Source: CAWCHZ01 sp963795555 (GTDB lineage: Bacteria; Actinomycetota; Thermoleophilia; Solirubrobacterales; Solirubrobacteraceae). Taken from it: a stretch of 64,000 bases of DNA. Positions 34,547 to 44,873 of the stretch are shown piece after piece. The stretch lies in contig CAWCHZ010000001.1 of assembly GCA_963795555.1 (NCBI GenBank), forward strand, positions 248,001-312,000, in the 5' to 3' direction. Below the pieces are notes generated by a model, which saw only the letters and a program-made list of their open reading frames with translations, searched no databases and was not told where the DNA came from. Every line of letters starts with the position of its first letter. Position 1 is the first letter of the stretch. Made by a program: the position numbers and the translations under genes.

Positions 34547-37150
34547 CGGCGCAGTGGGGACGGCCGGGTTGCCGAGCTGCGCCAGTCGCTGGATCAGCTG
34601 CGTCCACTGCCCCGGCGTCAGGATCGCGCGCATCTGGGCGCCGAGCTGGGCGTTTGCGCCGAAGAGCGGCCGGAACGATACGTCGATCGCGCCGGCGTCC
34701 TGTGCCACCACAACGGTGTTGCTCGCCTTGGGGTAGCTCATCAGCGAGCTGATCCGGTCGGGTCGCATCGTGCCCTGCAGCGCGAGCAGGCGCTGGATCG
34801 TGGTGTCGGCGATCGAGCCCGGGCCCTGATGGTCGAGGATCGGTATGCCGTTGATGGCGGCGATCGTGACGGCGTCCCCGGCGGCGTGCGCATTGTCGCC
34901 CGGGGCGTGACCGCACACCAAGCCCGAGACGGTTGGGTCGAGGCCCGACGCGACCAAGTACTCGAGCGTCGCGAGCACGCGCCGGTCGATCTCGCCGGCC
35001 TCGATGTCCTGCCGGCCGCAGGCATAGAGGGTGACGGCCGGATCGGCGAGCACGCGCTGCTCGAGCACCTCCTTGCTCATCAGCAGGAGCTGCCCGATCG
35101 TCGGATCCTTGGCGTTGGGGCCGAGGAATGGGCTGCGGCCCGTGGCGCGGTAGAGCGCGGTCTTGGCGAGCAGCCGCCACCCGTCGAGGATCGGCTTGGG
35201 GTCGATCGCAGGGGCACCGCGGCCGGCGGGCCGGACCGCGAAGTCGATATGCGGGCCGCGGCCGTGGGCGAGGTGCCCGAGGATCGTGCCCGCGATCACC
35301 CGCGCTCCGGGCCTCAGGTGCGCGAGCGTCACCTGCTCGGGGCGCAGGCCGTAGGTCTCGGTGAAGTAGGCACGGAAGTCCCTGATCGTCGCCGCGGCGG
35401 TGAGGCCTGCGATCTGGCGAGCGCCACCGGAGCGATAGGCATCGCGGCGCGTGGGGTTGGCGAACAGCCGCTCCTTCGCGGGCCCTGACGTGCCGGCGTT
35501 GGTGGCGGTGCTGGCGCCGCCAACGGCGCCCGCGGTCGCTGTGGTCGACACCGTCGCCGCGCTTGCGTCCGCCGTCGCCGATCCGGGGTTCGTCGTCGCT
35601 GCACCTGCGTCCGCTGTCGCCGCGCCCGGCAGCCGCAGCTCGCGAGCCACCTGCGCCGGCGTGACGCGAACCAGCCGGGGCACCGGGTAGAGCGGCGCGA
35701 CGTCACCGAGGTGCGCGTAGGTGTATTGGTTGCCATAGGCGTCCTGCAGCACGACATAGCGTCCCAGCGCTCGCGTGCGTCCGATCCGTACGACCTGCCC
35801 GTCGTTGACCGCGACGACCGGCGCGCCGGCGCGCGCGTAGATCGCGATCGACGTGCGCCCCGGTTGGCTGGTGATCGCAACCGACGCGTTGCTGGCGCGC
35901 GGGCGCAGGCTGCGGGGACCGAGCTGCTGCGTATAGCGCACGTGCGCGTCGAAGACCGGGAAGCGGCCCTCGGTGAGGCCGGTCAGGGCGCCGATCAGGT
36001 TCGTCGGCAGCTCGCCGAGCAGCTGAGCGCGCAGCATGACGTCGTCGACATACCAGCTGGCATGGTTGTAGGCGTAGATGGCCTGGCGGATGTCGCGGTC
36101 TCCGCCGGCGGCCTGCAGGTAGCGCGCGGCGCTGAAGATCGCGTCGACGGGGTCGTAGGGGTCGGCCACGCCGTCGGCGTTGGCGTCGATGCCGTACTGC
36201 TGCCAGGTCGAGGGCAGGAACTGCATCCAACCCACCGCACCGGCCGGGCTGACGCTGAGGTTGCGGCCGTAGTCGGTCTCGATCTCATTGATTGCCGCCA
36301 GGACCTGCCAGGGGATGCCGTACTCGGTCCCGGCCGCCTGATAGATCGGCAGTAGGAACGGCGGCATCGCGAACTGCGCGATGAAGATGTCCGGTACGCC
36401 GATCAATGGCCCGGCCAGCCCGGGGACCAGCGCTGCCCCCGGCTCGGGAGCGAGCGGCCCGCTCAGCGTCGAGACGGTGGGCGAGCCGCCGGCCGGTTGG
36501 CCGCTGCCGGTACCGTGGGAGCTGCCGGGCTTGCCGACCGGGGGTGCCGTGCCCGGAACCACGCTGATCGGCTGCGGCTGGGAGGCGCCGGCGGCGATCG
36601 GCGCCTGACCATCGCCCGGCGGCTGCGGCTGACCCACGCCGGAAGGCGCGCCTGGCGTCGCAGCCACGTCACCGGGGCCGCCCGACGACGGCGCGGTGGT
36701 GTCAGGGGTGGTCGTGGACGGAGCGGTGGGACTGCCTGGGGACGTTGTCGTGTCAGGCGCATCGCTGGTCGTCGTCGCGCTCGCGCTGGTCTGGGTGGGG
36801 ACCGTCGAGCCCGGGCTGCCGGCGGGGGGTGGCGTCGTGGCCGGCAACAGCTGTGCGATGGGGATTGGTCCGGGGCACGCCACGACGAGCGCGGGCAATC
36901 GCAGCCCGCTGGGCACGTGGGCGAGGTCGCAGGGACCGCCGTCGGGCAGCGTGACGACCGTCTGGCTGCCGTCCGCGAGCTCGACCGCCATCGGCTCGCC
37001 GGCGGCCGACGCGCCCACCGGACCGTTCAGCAGCGCGGCGCCGCCCGCGCCCAGGATCAGCGCGAGCAGCAGGAGCCAACGGCGGGCCCGCGGGGGGCGC
37101 GCGCCGCCGAGCGTCCGGCGGTCTGCTGGATCTGATCGTGGCGGCGACAT
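34517..37150 (-). CDS. secreted lytic transglycosylase with a C-terminal LytM-like (M23) domain
   Basis: 877 residues. An N-terminal hydrophobic segment (WLLLLALILGAGGAALL) follows a basic start: signal peptide or anchor. A ~200-residue Pro/Thr/Ser-rich linker comes next. The transglycosylase domain (~283-400) has the catalytic Glu in AINEIETDYGRN and MQFLPSTWQQYG. A LytM-like part begins at ~440 (GQVVRIGRTRALGRYVVLQD...YTYAHLG) and resumes after a long Ala/Thr-rich insertion (GTILGHLAHGRGPHIDFAV). The first His/Asp metal ligands of M23 enzymes are not visible, so this part may only bind peptidoglycan. The role would be cell-wall remodelling outside the membrane. Confidence 0.85.
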   Translation of the reverse strand: MSPPRSDPADRRTLGGARPPRARRWLLLLALILGAGGAALLNGPVGASAAGEPMAVELADGSQTVVTLPDGGPCDLAHVPSGLRLPALVVACPGPIPIAQLLPATTPPPAGSPGSTVPTQTSASATTTSDAPDTTTSPGSPTAPSTTTPDTTAPSSGGPGDVAATPGAPSGVGQPQPPGDGQAPIAAGASQPQPISVVPGTAPPVGKPGSSHGTGSGQPAGGSPTVSTLSGPLAPEPGAALVPGLAGPLIGVPDIFIAQFAMPPFLLPIYQAAGTEYGIPWQVLAAINEIETDYGRNLSVSPAGAVGWMQFLPSTWQQYGIDANADGVADPYDPVDAIFSAARYLQAAGGDRDIRQAIYAYNHASWYVDDVMLRAQLLGELPTNLIGALTGLTEGRFPVFDAHVRYTQQLGPRSLRPRASNASVAITSQPGRTSIAIYARAGAPVVAVNDGQVVRIGRTRALGRYVVLQDAYGNQYTYAHLGDVAPLYPVPRLVRVTPAQVARELRLPGAATADAGAATTNPGSATADASAATVSTTATAGAVGGASTATNAGTSGPAKERLFANPTRRDAYRSGGARQIAGLTAAATIRDFRAYFTETYGLRPEQVTLAHLRPGARVIAGTILGHLAHGRGPHIDFAVRPAGRGAPAIDPKPILDGWRLLAKTALYRATGRSPFLGPNAKDPTIGQLLLMSKEVLEQRVLADPAVTLYACGRQDIEAGEIDRRVLATLEYLVASGLDPTVSGLVCGHAPGDNAHAAGDAVTIAAINGIPILDHQGPGSIADTTIQRLLALQGTMRPDRISSLMSYPKASNTVVVAQDAGAIDVSFRPLFGANAQLGAQMRAILTPGQWTQLIQRLAQLGNPAVPTAPSSPALSPPS

Positions 37151-37457
37151 CCTGATCGTGGCACGCTCGTCACCCTATCGACGGCGAGCAGCGCATCCTG
37201 AAGCTTTGCGGCCCGCAAGTGGCCAACCCGCAGGCTTGCATCGTGTCATACCGCCCAGTCCTGATCCGGGCGTCATCACAGGCTGATCACAAGTTTGCAG
37301 GCCCCGATCGCCAGCGGAGCGCGCGAAGCTCCAGCCCCTAACCGAAGTCATCTCTTCTAACCCTATAGTGGAGGGTTAGAATACCCCCGATAAGGCGTTG
37401 CCGAGCGGGCAGCGGCCCGTGGATCGCCGCATAGCGCTACTCTCGCTGCAAAGCCAC
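37151..37457. other. intergenic region between divergent genes
   Basis: This 307-bp region must contain the promoters of the minus-strand transglycosylase gene and the plus-strand coiled-coil gene. It holds the operator-like palindrome at 37355-37381. No convincing gene or RNA family was found; a c-di-AMP (ydaO) aptamer, common upstream of wall hydrolases, was looked for and not seen. Confidence 0.5.
37355..37381 (+). promoter_or_regulatory. palindromic operator enclosing a -10 element
   Basis: TTCTAACCC (37355-37363) and GGGTTAGAA (37373-37381) are perfect 9-bp arms. The 9-bp spacer contains TATAGT (37364-37369), a near-consensus -10 hexamer. A further CTAACC lies at 37338-37343. A repressor dimer bound to the palindrome would cover the promoter of the coiled-coil protein gene, whose ATG is 77 bp downstream. 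Confidence 0.6.
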
Positions 37458-38042
37458 ATGCCACGCGAGCCACACCAAGACGAGTCGACCCAGCTCCGGT
37501 CTGGTCTGCGCGCGCGGCTGGCGCGCCAAGGCGAGGAGGCGTTCGGCCTGCTGTCGCGGGGAGGCGAGGACGCGTTCGCACGGCTGACGCGTCAGGGCGA
37601 GGACGCGTTCGGCAGGCTGGTGCAGGAGCTCCTCGAGCATCCACGGGTCGGCGAGGTTCTCTCCCGGGCGTTCGACGCGCGCGAGAAGGCCGTCGCCGTC
37701 CAGGAGACGGCGATGGCCGCGCTGAACTTGCCGTCGAGCGCCGACCTCGAGCGGCTGACGCGGCGGCTGCGATCGGTGTCCCAGCGAATCGAGGGAATCG
37801 AGGAGGGACTGGCGTTGGTCGAGCAGCGACTGGGTGGCCTCGACGCGCGCCTCGAGAGCATCGAGCAGCGGCTCGGCGCGTCGGGCGACGACCGTCGACT
37901 CACGCGGCGCCTTGGCAGGATCGAGCGCCAGCTCGACGACATCGCGGCACGACTGGCGCGCCTTGGCGACGAGGCGGGGGCGGGCGACGGGGACGCAGCC
38001 GCCGGGGCCGGCGGCGCCGGCGAGATCGCCGGCGCGGTCTAG
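37458..38042 (+). CDS. coiled-coil protein, phasin-like, unknown function
   Basis: 194 residues from ATG 37458. The N-terminal part contains three copies of a ~12-residue motif (RQGEEAFGLLS, RGGEDAFARLT, RQGEDAFGRLV). A long heptad-patterned region follows (ERLTRRLRSVSQRIEGIEEGLALVEQRLGGLDARLESIEQRL, then RLGRIERQLDDIAARLARL), predicting a coiled coil. The Gly/Ala tail is disordered. The layout recalls polyhydroxyalkanoate granule-associated proteins, but no PHA synthase is nearby. The promoter region has a strong palindrome. Confidence 0.7.
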   Translation: MPREPHQDESTQLRSGLRARLARQGEEAFGLLSRGGEDAFARLTRQGEDAFGRLVQELLEHPRVGEVLSRAFDAREKAVAVQETAMAALNLPSSADLERLTRRLRSVSQRIEGIEEGLALVEQRLGGLDARLESIEQRLGASGDDRRLTRRLGRIERQLDDIAARLARLGDEAGAGDGDAAAGAGGAGEIAGAV

Positions 38043-38049
38043 CGGGCGC

Positions 38050-38472
38050 GTGACCTCCTCGCTCTCGCCCGAGCGCTTTCGCGAGCTGATCGACGCGCTG
38101 TTCACGATGCTCAGCGAGGACCCGGAGATGGGCCCTCGTCTGCGCGCCGCCGACACGCCGCAGCGGTTCGAGTTCGAGGACCTCGATCTGGTCGTGAACA
38201 TCCGTGCCGCGCCGGCGGGCGACCCGCGCAACCTCGACTGGATCTGGAGCGACGAGATCGACTGGACTCCGAAGGTCCAGCTCACGATGTCGGCTCAGAC
38301 CGCCAACCGCTTCTTTCAGGGGAGGGAGAACGTGGCGCTCGCGCTGGCCCGCCGACGCATCCGCGCCGGCGGGGACCTCGGCGCGGCGCTGGAGCTGGCG
38401 CCGATCATCAAGCCCGTGCACGAGCGCTATCGGGCGCTTGTCCAGCACCGCTACCCGGACCTGGTCGCCTGA
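38050..38472 (+). CDS. SCP2-like sterol/lipid-carrier domain protein
   Basis: 140 residues from GTG 38050. The pattern LRAADTPQRFEFEDLDLVVNIRA, DWTPKVQLTMSAQTANRFFQGRENVALALARRRI, GDLGAALELAPIIKPVHERYRAL fits SCP2 domains, which bind lipids in a hydrophobic pocket. It follows the coiled-coil gene by 7 bp, so the two are probably co-transcribed. Confidence 0.7.
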   Translation: MTSSLSPERFRELIDALFTMLSEDPEMGPRLRAADTPQRFEFEDLDLVVNIRAAPAGDPRNLDWIWSDEIDWTPKVQLTMSAQTANRFFQGRENVALALARRRIRAGGDLGAALELAPIIKPVHERYRALVQHRYPDLVA

Positions 38473-38495
38473 TCCGCGGAGGCGAAGCGACGCGC

Positions 38496-39464
38496 ATGTC
38501 GGCGGCGGAGCCGATGGACACGCAGGTCGGGCAGGTTCTGGACCGCGTCCGCGCGAGCGGCCTGCTGAGCGGCGAGCGACCGCTCGTCGTGCTGCTCTCC
38601 GGCGGACGGGACTCGGTCTGCCTGCTCGACGTGACGGTCACGATCTGCGGCGTCGAGCGGGTCGCGGCGCTGCACGTCAACTATGGGCTGCGCGCTGAGG
38701 CCGCTGGCGATCAGGCGCACTGCCAGGCGCTCTGCGAGCGGCTTGGGGTCAGGCTGGCAACGATCGTCGCGGGGTCCGCCCCCAGCGGCAACCTCCACGC
38801 CTGGGCCCGCGCGATCCGCTACCGCGAGGGCCACGCGCTGGCGCGCGCGCGCGACGGCGATCTCGCCGCGGGGCACACCGCGACCGACCAGGTCGAGACG
38901 ATCCTCTACCGGCTCGCCGCCTCGCCGGGACGGCGCGCCCTGCTGGGGATGGCGCCGCGCAGCGATCGGCTGGTGCGCCCGCTGTTGACGGTCACCCGCG
39001 AGCAGACGGCCGCCTACTGTCGCGAGCGCCGCCTGGAGTGGCGCGAGGACGACTCCAACCTCGACGCTGGTTACGCGCGCGCGCGCGTACGTGCGGAGCT
39101 CGTGCCAGCGCTGCGCTCGTTGCACCCGGCCGCCGAGCGCAACGTGCTGCGCACCGCCGAGCTGCTGCGCGACGAGGCGGCGGTCATCGACGCGCTGGTC
39201 GACGACGCGCTCGGCCCCGCCGACCGGATCTCCGGCGAGCGCCTGGCCGCACTTGCGCCGGCGCTGCGTCGGCTGGTCCTGCGGCGCCTGGCCGAGCGGA
39301 TCAGCGATGGCCTTGCGCCGGCCGCCGCGACGCGCGAGCCCGAGCTGCTGGCGCTGGCGCTGCGCGAGCGTCCCGGCGCGCTGGACATCGAGGGTGGCTT
39401 GCGCGCGGTCGTCGAGCGCGGCGTGCTGCGCTTCGAGGCAACGCCGCGGCGGCGCGGCTCATAG
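38496..39464 (+). CDS. tilS: tRNA(Ile)-lysidine synthetase
   Basis: 322 residues. The N-type PP-loop SGGRDSVCLLD (~34) activates the wobble cytidine of tRNA-Ile(CAU) with ATP before lysine is added, so that the tRNA reads AUA. Further family signs are HVNYGLRAEA, GHTATDQVETILYRL and RPLLTVTREQTAAYCRERRLEWREDDSN. The C-terminal domain is short, as in many actinobacteria. It lies directly before hpt and ftsH, the widespread tilS-hpt-ftsH order. Confidence 0.93.
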   Translation: MSAAEPMDTQVGQVLDRVRASGLLSGERPLVVLLSGGRDSVCLLDVTVTICGVERVAALHVNYGLRAEAAGDQAHCQALCERLGVRLATIVAGSAPSGNLHAWARAIRYREGHALARARDGDLAAGHTATDQVETILYRLAASPGRRALLGMAPRSDRLVRPLLTVTREQTAAYCRERRLEWREDDSNLDAGYARARVRAELVPALRSLHPAAERNVLRTAELLRDEAAVIDALVDDALGPADRISGERLAALAPALRRLVLRRLAERISDGLAPAAATREPELLALALRERPGALDIEGGLRAVVERGVLRFEATPRRRGS

Positions 39465-39473
39465 ACTGCGCGC

Positions 39474-40031
39474 GTGTCCGGCGCGGCCATCGGGCAGATC
39501 CTCGTCGAGGCGGATGACCTCCAGCGGCGCGTCGGCGAGCTGGGGCACGAGATCTCCTGTGACTACGCCGATCGCAGCCTGCTGCTCATCGGCGTGCTCA
39601 AGGGCGCGATGTTCTTCCTCTCCGACCTGATGCGCCAGATCGAGATCCCCTGCGAGGTCGACTTCATGGCGGTCGCCTCCTACGGCTCGGCGACCGACTC
39701 CTCGGGTGTCGTGCGGATCCTCAAGGACCTCGACGCCGCGATCGAGGGACGCGACGTCCTAATCGTCGAGGACATCGTCGACTCCGGGCTGACGCTGCAG
39801 TACCTGCTGCGCAGCCTGGGGGCGCGCAACCCGCGCACGCTGGAGGTCTGCGCACTGCTGACCAAGCCCGAGCGGCGCAAGGTCGACCTGCCCACTCGCT
39901 ACGTCGGGTTCGAGATCCCCAACCGCTTCGCGATCGGCTACGGCCTCGACTACGGCGAGCGCTACCGCAACCTGCCGTATGTGGCCGCGCTCGCCGACGG
40001 ATCCCCGGGCGAGCCCGCTGCGCGCGGTTGA
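39474..40031 (+). CDS. hpt: hypoxanthine phosphoribosyltransferase
   Basis: 185 residues. The PRPP-binding loop VLIVEDIVDSGLTLQYL (~100) and DFMAVASYGS are diagnostic, and LPTRYVGFEIPNRFAIGYGLDYGERYRNLP is the typical end. It salvages hypoxanthine and guanine to IMP and GMP. GTG 39474 is nine bases after tilS. Confidence 0.95.
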   Translation: MSGAAIGQILVEADDLQRRVGELGHEISCDYADRSLLLIGVLKGAMFFLSDLMRQIEIPCEVDFMAVASYGSATDSSGVVRILKDLDAAIEGRDVLIVEDIVDSGLTLQYLLRSLGARNPRTLEVCALLTKPERRKVDLPTRYVGFEIPNRFAIGYGLDYGERYRNLPYVAALADGSPGEPAARG

Positions 40032-40081
40032 GCTGCCGCGCGACCCATCGAGCCGCCGAGCATTTGGTCGAGCTGCCGCGC
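40027..40081 (+). repeat. 40-bp-spaced duplication at the hpt stop codon
   Basis: GAGCTGCCGCGC occurs at 40030-40041 (starting in the stop codon) and 40070-40081. In the second copy the preceding TGA has become CGA. Confidence 0.8.
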
Positions 40082-40194
40082 CACCTGCGTGCACGCAGCG
40101 GCGGCCGCGCTGAGGCACCGGAAAAGCCCCGTGCTAGGCTGATCGTGCGTAAAAGCGACCTCCAAACGGCGCTCCAACGCATCCCCAGTGGGTC

Positions 40195-42161
<1,967 letters not shown>

Positions 42162-42165
<4 letters not shown>

Positions 42166-42995
42166 CCGAGGCGGACGACTTCACGTTGATGGGCGTGATC
42201 AACGTCACGCCCGACTCGTTCTCCGACGGCGGCCTGTTCATGGACCCGGACGATGCCGCGCGCCACGGCGAGCGATTGGTCAGCGAGGGCGCGACCCTGT
42301 TGGACGTCGGCGGTGAGTCCACGCGTCCCGGGGCTGCGCCGGTGGCGGCGCAGGAGCAGATCCGCCGCGTCGTGCCGGTGATCGAGCGGCTGGTCGCGCG
42401 CAAGCTGCCCGCGCGCATATCGATCGACACCTCGAGCGCGGCGGTGGCGCGCGCGGCGCTCGATGCCGGGGCCGGTTGCGTCAACGACGTGACCGCGTTG
42501 CGCGCCGATCCTGCGCTCGTCGAGCTGATCGCCGAGCGGCGGGTCCCCTGCTGTTTGATGCACATGCTCGGAGAGCCGCGCACGATGCAGGACCAGCCAC
42601 GCTACGACGACGTCGTCGACGAGGTCCGGCGCTTCCTCGAGGAGCGCCTGGCGTTCGTCGTCGCCCACGGCATCCCGGAGCGCGACGTGATGCTCGACCC
42701 GGGCATCGGCTTCGGCAAGACGGTCGAGCACAACCTCCAGCTGCTCGACGGCCTTGGGGCGATCGTCGCGATCGGGCCGCCGGTGCTGATCGGCACGTCG
42801 CGAAAGACCTTCCTCGGTCGCCTGACCGGGCAACCGACCGATCAGCGACTGCCGGGCACGCTGGCGACCAACGTGATCGCCCTCGAGCGTGGCGCGCGCG
42901 TCTTCCGCGTCCACGAGGTCGCTCCAGTCAGGCAGGCGCTGATCGTCGCGGCTGCTACGGTGCGGCGCAGATGGAGCACGACGACGACGAGCTGA
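42162..42995 (+). CDS. folP: dihydropteroate synthase
   Basis: About 277 residues. It condenses pABA with dihydropterin pyrophosphate. LMGVINVTPDSFSDGG, DVGGESTRPG, RISIDTSS, NDVTAL, DPGIGFGKT and GTSRKTFLG are the family motifs in order. The start is unusual: CTG 42162 overlaps the ftsH stop (CTGA) and gives LTEADDFTLMG; TTG 42186 or ATG 42189 would begin only a residue or two before the conserved core. It is the first of folP-folB-folK, all overlapping or close, downstream of ftsH. Its end carries a 30-bp repeat shared with the folB start. Confidence 0.92.
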
Positions 42996-43462
42996 GCCGG
43001 CGCGGGCGCGGCGACGACGAGCCGGGGCGGTGGGGGCGCGCCGACGACGAGCTGAGGCCCAGCGACGAGGTCGAGGACGAGGACGGCGACGCCGAGGACA
43101 CGGTCGTCACGATCGAGATCAGCGGCCTGTCGCTCTACACGCATCACGGCGTCAGCGAGGCCGAGCGCGAGCTGGGCCAGCGGCTCGTGCTCGATCTCCA
43201 GCTCGATATCGGCGAGAGCGACGCGACGGTGACCGATCGTGTCGAGGACACCGTCGACTACGCCGAGGTCTGCAACCTCGTCGCGCTGGTGGCTCAACAG
43301 CGCTCCTATCGCACGCTCGAGCGGCTCTGTGCGGTGATTGCCGATCGGCTGCTCGAGCGCTTCACGCTGGCCAGCGTCTGGGTGCGAGCAACCAAGCCCG
43401 AGCCGCCGATCCCGCTGCCCGTCGAGGAGGTCTCGGTCGAGGTCTGGCGGGAGGGTCGCTGA
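42971..43462 (+). CDS. folB: dihydroneopterin aldolase
   Basis: 163 residues from ATG 42971. Residues ~44-163 are the aldolase domain: VTIEISGLSLYTHHGVSEAERELGQRL, DRVEDTVDYAEV and ATKPEPPIPLPVEEVSVEV. The first ~43 residues are an acidic/basic repetitive extension (DDELSRRGRGDDEP, RADDEL) generated by a threefold 30-bp duplication that includes the folP stop codon. GTG codons near the domain start (e.g. VVTIEI) could be the ancestral beginning. It cleaves dihydroneopterin in folate synthesis. Confidence 0.9.
   Translation: MEHDDDELSRRGRGDDEPGRWGRADDELRPSDEVEDEDGDAEDTVVTIEISGLSLYTHHGVSEAERELGQRLVLDLQLDIGESDATVTDRVEDTVDYAEVCNLVALVAQQRSYRTLERLCAVIADRLLERFTLASVWVRATKPEPPIPLPVEEVSVEVWREGR
42983..43056 (+). 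repeat. 30-bp-period triplication around the folP stop codon
   Basis: GACGACGAGCTGAG at 42983-42996, a changed copy GACGACGAGCCGGG at 43013-43026, and GACGACGAGCTGAG at 43043-43056. The folP TGA (42993-42995) is repeated in frame at 43053-43055. In the folB frame the same DNA encodes the repeated DDEL/DDEP extension. Confidence 0.9.
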
Positions 43463-43482
43463 AGCGCCGCGCTCGCCTCGAG

Positions 43483-43519
43483 CCTCATGAAGCGGAGCGC
43501 GGAGGCCTCGTGAAGCGGA
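43483..43519 (+). repeat. 23-bp-spaced duplication at the folK start
   Basis: CCTCATGAAGCGGA (43483-43496) and CCTCGTGAAGCGGA (43506-43519). The second contains the folK GTG; the first would offer an ATG in a different frame. The duplication thus created a decoy start site before the gene. Confidence 0.8.
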
Positions 43520-44010
43520 TCGGCTACCTCGGCCTGGGCTCGAACGTCGGTGAGCGCCGCGACCAGCTGCAGGCCGCCGTCGGCGCGCTGAGCGCCCACG
43601 GCCTCACCGTGCTGGCGAGCTCCTCGGTCTACGAGACCGAGCCGGTTGGCGAAGTGCTCGACCAGCGCGACTTCCTCAACGCCTGCCTGCGGGTCAAGAC
43701 CGAGCTCGAGCCGGCCGAGCTGCTGGGGCTCTGCAAGCGCGTCGAGCGCGACCTCGGCCGCCGGCCCGGGCGACGCCATGGACCGCGACCGATCGACGTG
43801 GATCTGCTGCTGCTCGGCAACCTGCGCCACGAGGATGGCTCGCTGCGACTGCCCCATCCCGAGGTCACCGTCCGGCGCTTCGTGCTGGTGCCGTTGCTCG
43901 AGCTCGATCCGACGCTGGTGACGCCCGCCGGCGTCGTCGCCGCGGACGCGCTGGCCGCCCTTGGACCTGGCCAGGCCGTGCGCAGGGCGGGGCCGCCGCT
44001 CGCCGTCTGA
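43510..44010 (+). CDS. folK: 2-amino-4-hydroxy-6-hydroxymethyldihydropteridine pyrophosphokinase
   Basis: 166 residues. YLGLGSNVGERRDQLQAAV, SSVYETEPVG, DFLNACLRV and the signature RRHGPRPIDVDLLLLG identify HPPK, which phosphorylates the pterin before FolP. GTG 43510 has GGAGG at the right distance. The gene follows folB closely. Its TGA is repeated in frame 33 bp later. Confidence 0.94.
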   Translation: MKRIGYLGLGSNVGERRDQLQAAVGALSAHGLTVLASSSVYETEPVGEVLDQRDFLNACLRVKTELEPAELLGLCKRVERDLGRRPGRRHGPRPIDVDLLLLGNLRHEDGSLRLPHPEVTVRRFVLVPLLELDPTLVTPAGVVAADALAALGPGQAVRRAGPPLAV

Positions 44011-44044
44011 GGCCGCACCGCCAGTCGGAAGCTCGCCGTCTGAG
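43998..44044 (+). repeat. 33-bp-spaced duplication of the folK stop region
   Basis: GCTCGCCGTCTGAG at 43998-44011 and at 44031-44044. The TGA of folK (44008-44010) recurs in frame at 44041-44043. Confidence 0.9.
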
Positions 44045-44066
44045 ACCGGACGGTCATAATCGGCCC

Positions 44067-44873
44067 GTGCTGCTGGTCATCGACGTTGGCAACACCCAGA
44101 CCCATCTGGGGACGTTTCGCGGTGCCGAGCTGGTCGAGCACTGGCGCTTCACCACCGTGGCGACCTCGACGGCCGACGAGCTGGGCATGGCTCTGCGCAA
44201 CCTGCTGAGCCTGCGGGGGCTCACGTTCAGTGACATCAGCGCCTCGATCGTCTCGACCACGGTGCCGGAGCTGGGGCCGCAGTGGTCGACGATGGCCGAG
44301 CGCTATCTGGGGCACGCGATGCCGGTCGTGGGCCCCGCGCTGCGGACCGGGATGCCGATCCGCATCGACAACCCCCGCGAGCTCGGCGCCGACCGCCTGG
44401 TCAACGCCGTCGCGGCCTATGCGCGCATCGGCGATGCCTGCATCGTCGTTGACTTCGGCACGGCGATCACCTTCGATGTCGTCTCCGCGGCTGGCGAGTA
44501 TCTCGGTGGGATCATCGCGCCGGGCGTCGAGATCTCGATGCAGGCGCTCACCGACCGCGCCGCTCAGCTGCTGCACGTCGAGCTCAGCGAGCCCCGTGGG
44601 GTGATCGGCAAGTCGACGATCGAGGCGGTCCGCTCGGGACTGCTCTATGGCTTCGCGGCGCAGGTCGATGGGATCGTCGCCCGGGTGCGTCGCGAGCTCG
44701 GCGACCACGCGCGCGTCATCGCCACCGGCGGCCTGGCGCCGGTCATCGTGCCCTATGCCGAGTCGATCGACGAGGTCGACGACCTGCTGACGCTCACTGG
44801 GCTGCGGCTGATCCACGAGCGCAACCGACCCGAGGCGGCCATCAACGAGCGCAACCGACCCGACCATGCCTGA
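44067..44873 (+). CDS. coaX: type III pantothenate kinase
   Basis: 268 residues. VIDVGNTQTHLGTF (phosphate-1 motif), GADRLVNAVAA, VVDFGTAITFDVV, GGIIAPGV and VIATGGLAP are the CoaX motifs of the ASKHA fold. It phosphorylates pantothenate, the first step of CoA synthesis. The C-terminus carries a duplicated HERNRP/NERNRP segment. It overlaps dusB by eight bases. Confidence 0.95.
   Translation: MLLVIDVGNTQTHLGTFRGAELVEHWRFTTVATSTADELGMALRNLLSLRGLTFSDISASIVSTTVPELGPQWSTMAERYLGHAMPVVGPALRTGMPIRIDNPRELGADRLVNAVAAYARIGDACIVVDFGTAITFDVVSAAGEYLGGIIAPGVEISMQALTDRAAQLLHVELSEPRGVIGKSTIEAVRSGLLYGFAAQVDGIVARVRRELGDHARVIATGGLAPVIVPYAESIDEVDDLLTLTGLRLIHERNRPEAAINERNRPDHA
44815..44863 (+). repeat. 30-bp-spaced duplication in the coaX C-terminus
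   Basis: ACGAGCGCAACCGACCCGA at 44815-44833 and at 44845-44863, encoding HERNRPE and NERNRPD in the same frame, just before the stop and inside the dusB start region. Confidence 0.9.

Noticed and set aside
37151..37330. c-di-AMP (ydaO) riboswitch before the wall hydrolase gene
   Set aside because: Expected from its distribution in actinobacteria and the nearby disA, but the conserved aptamer segments are not visible.
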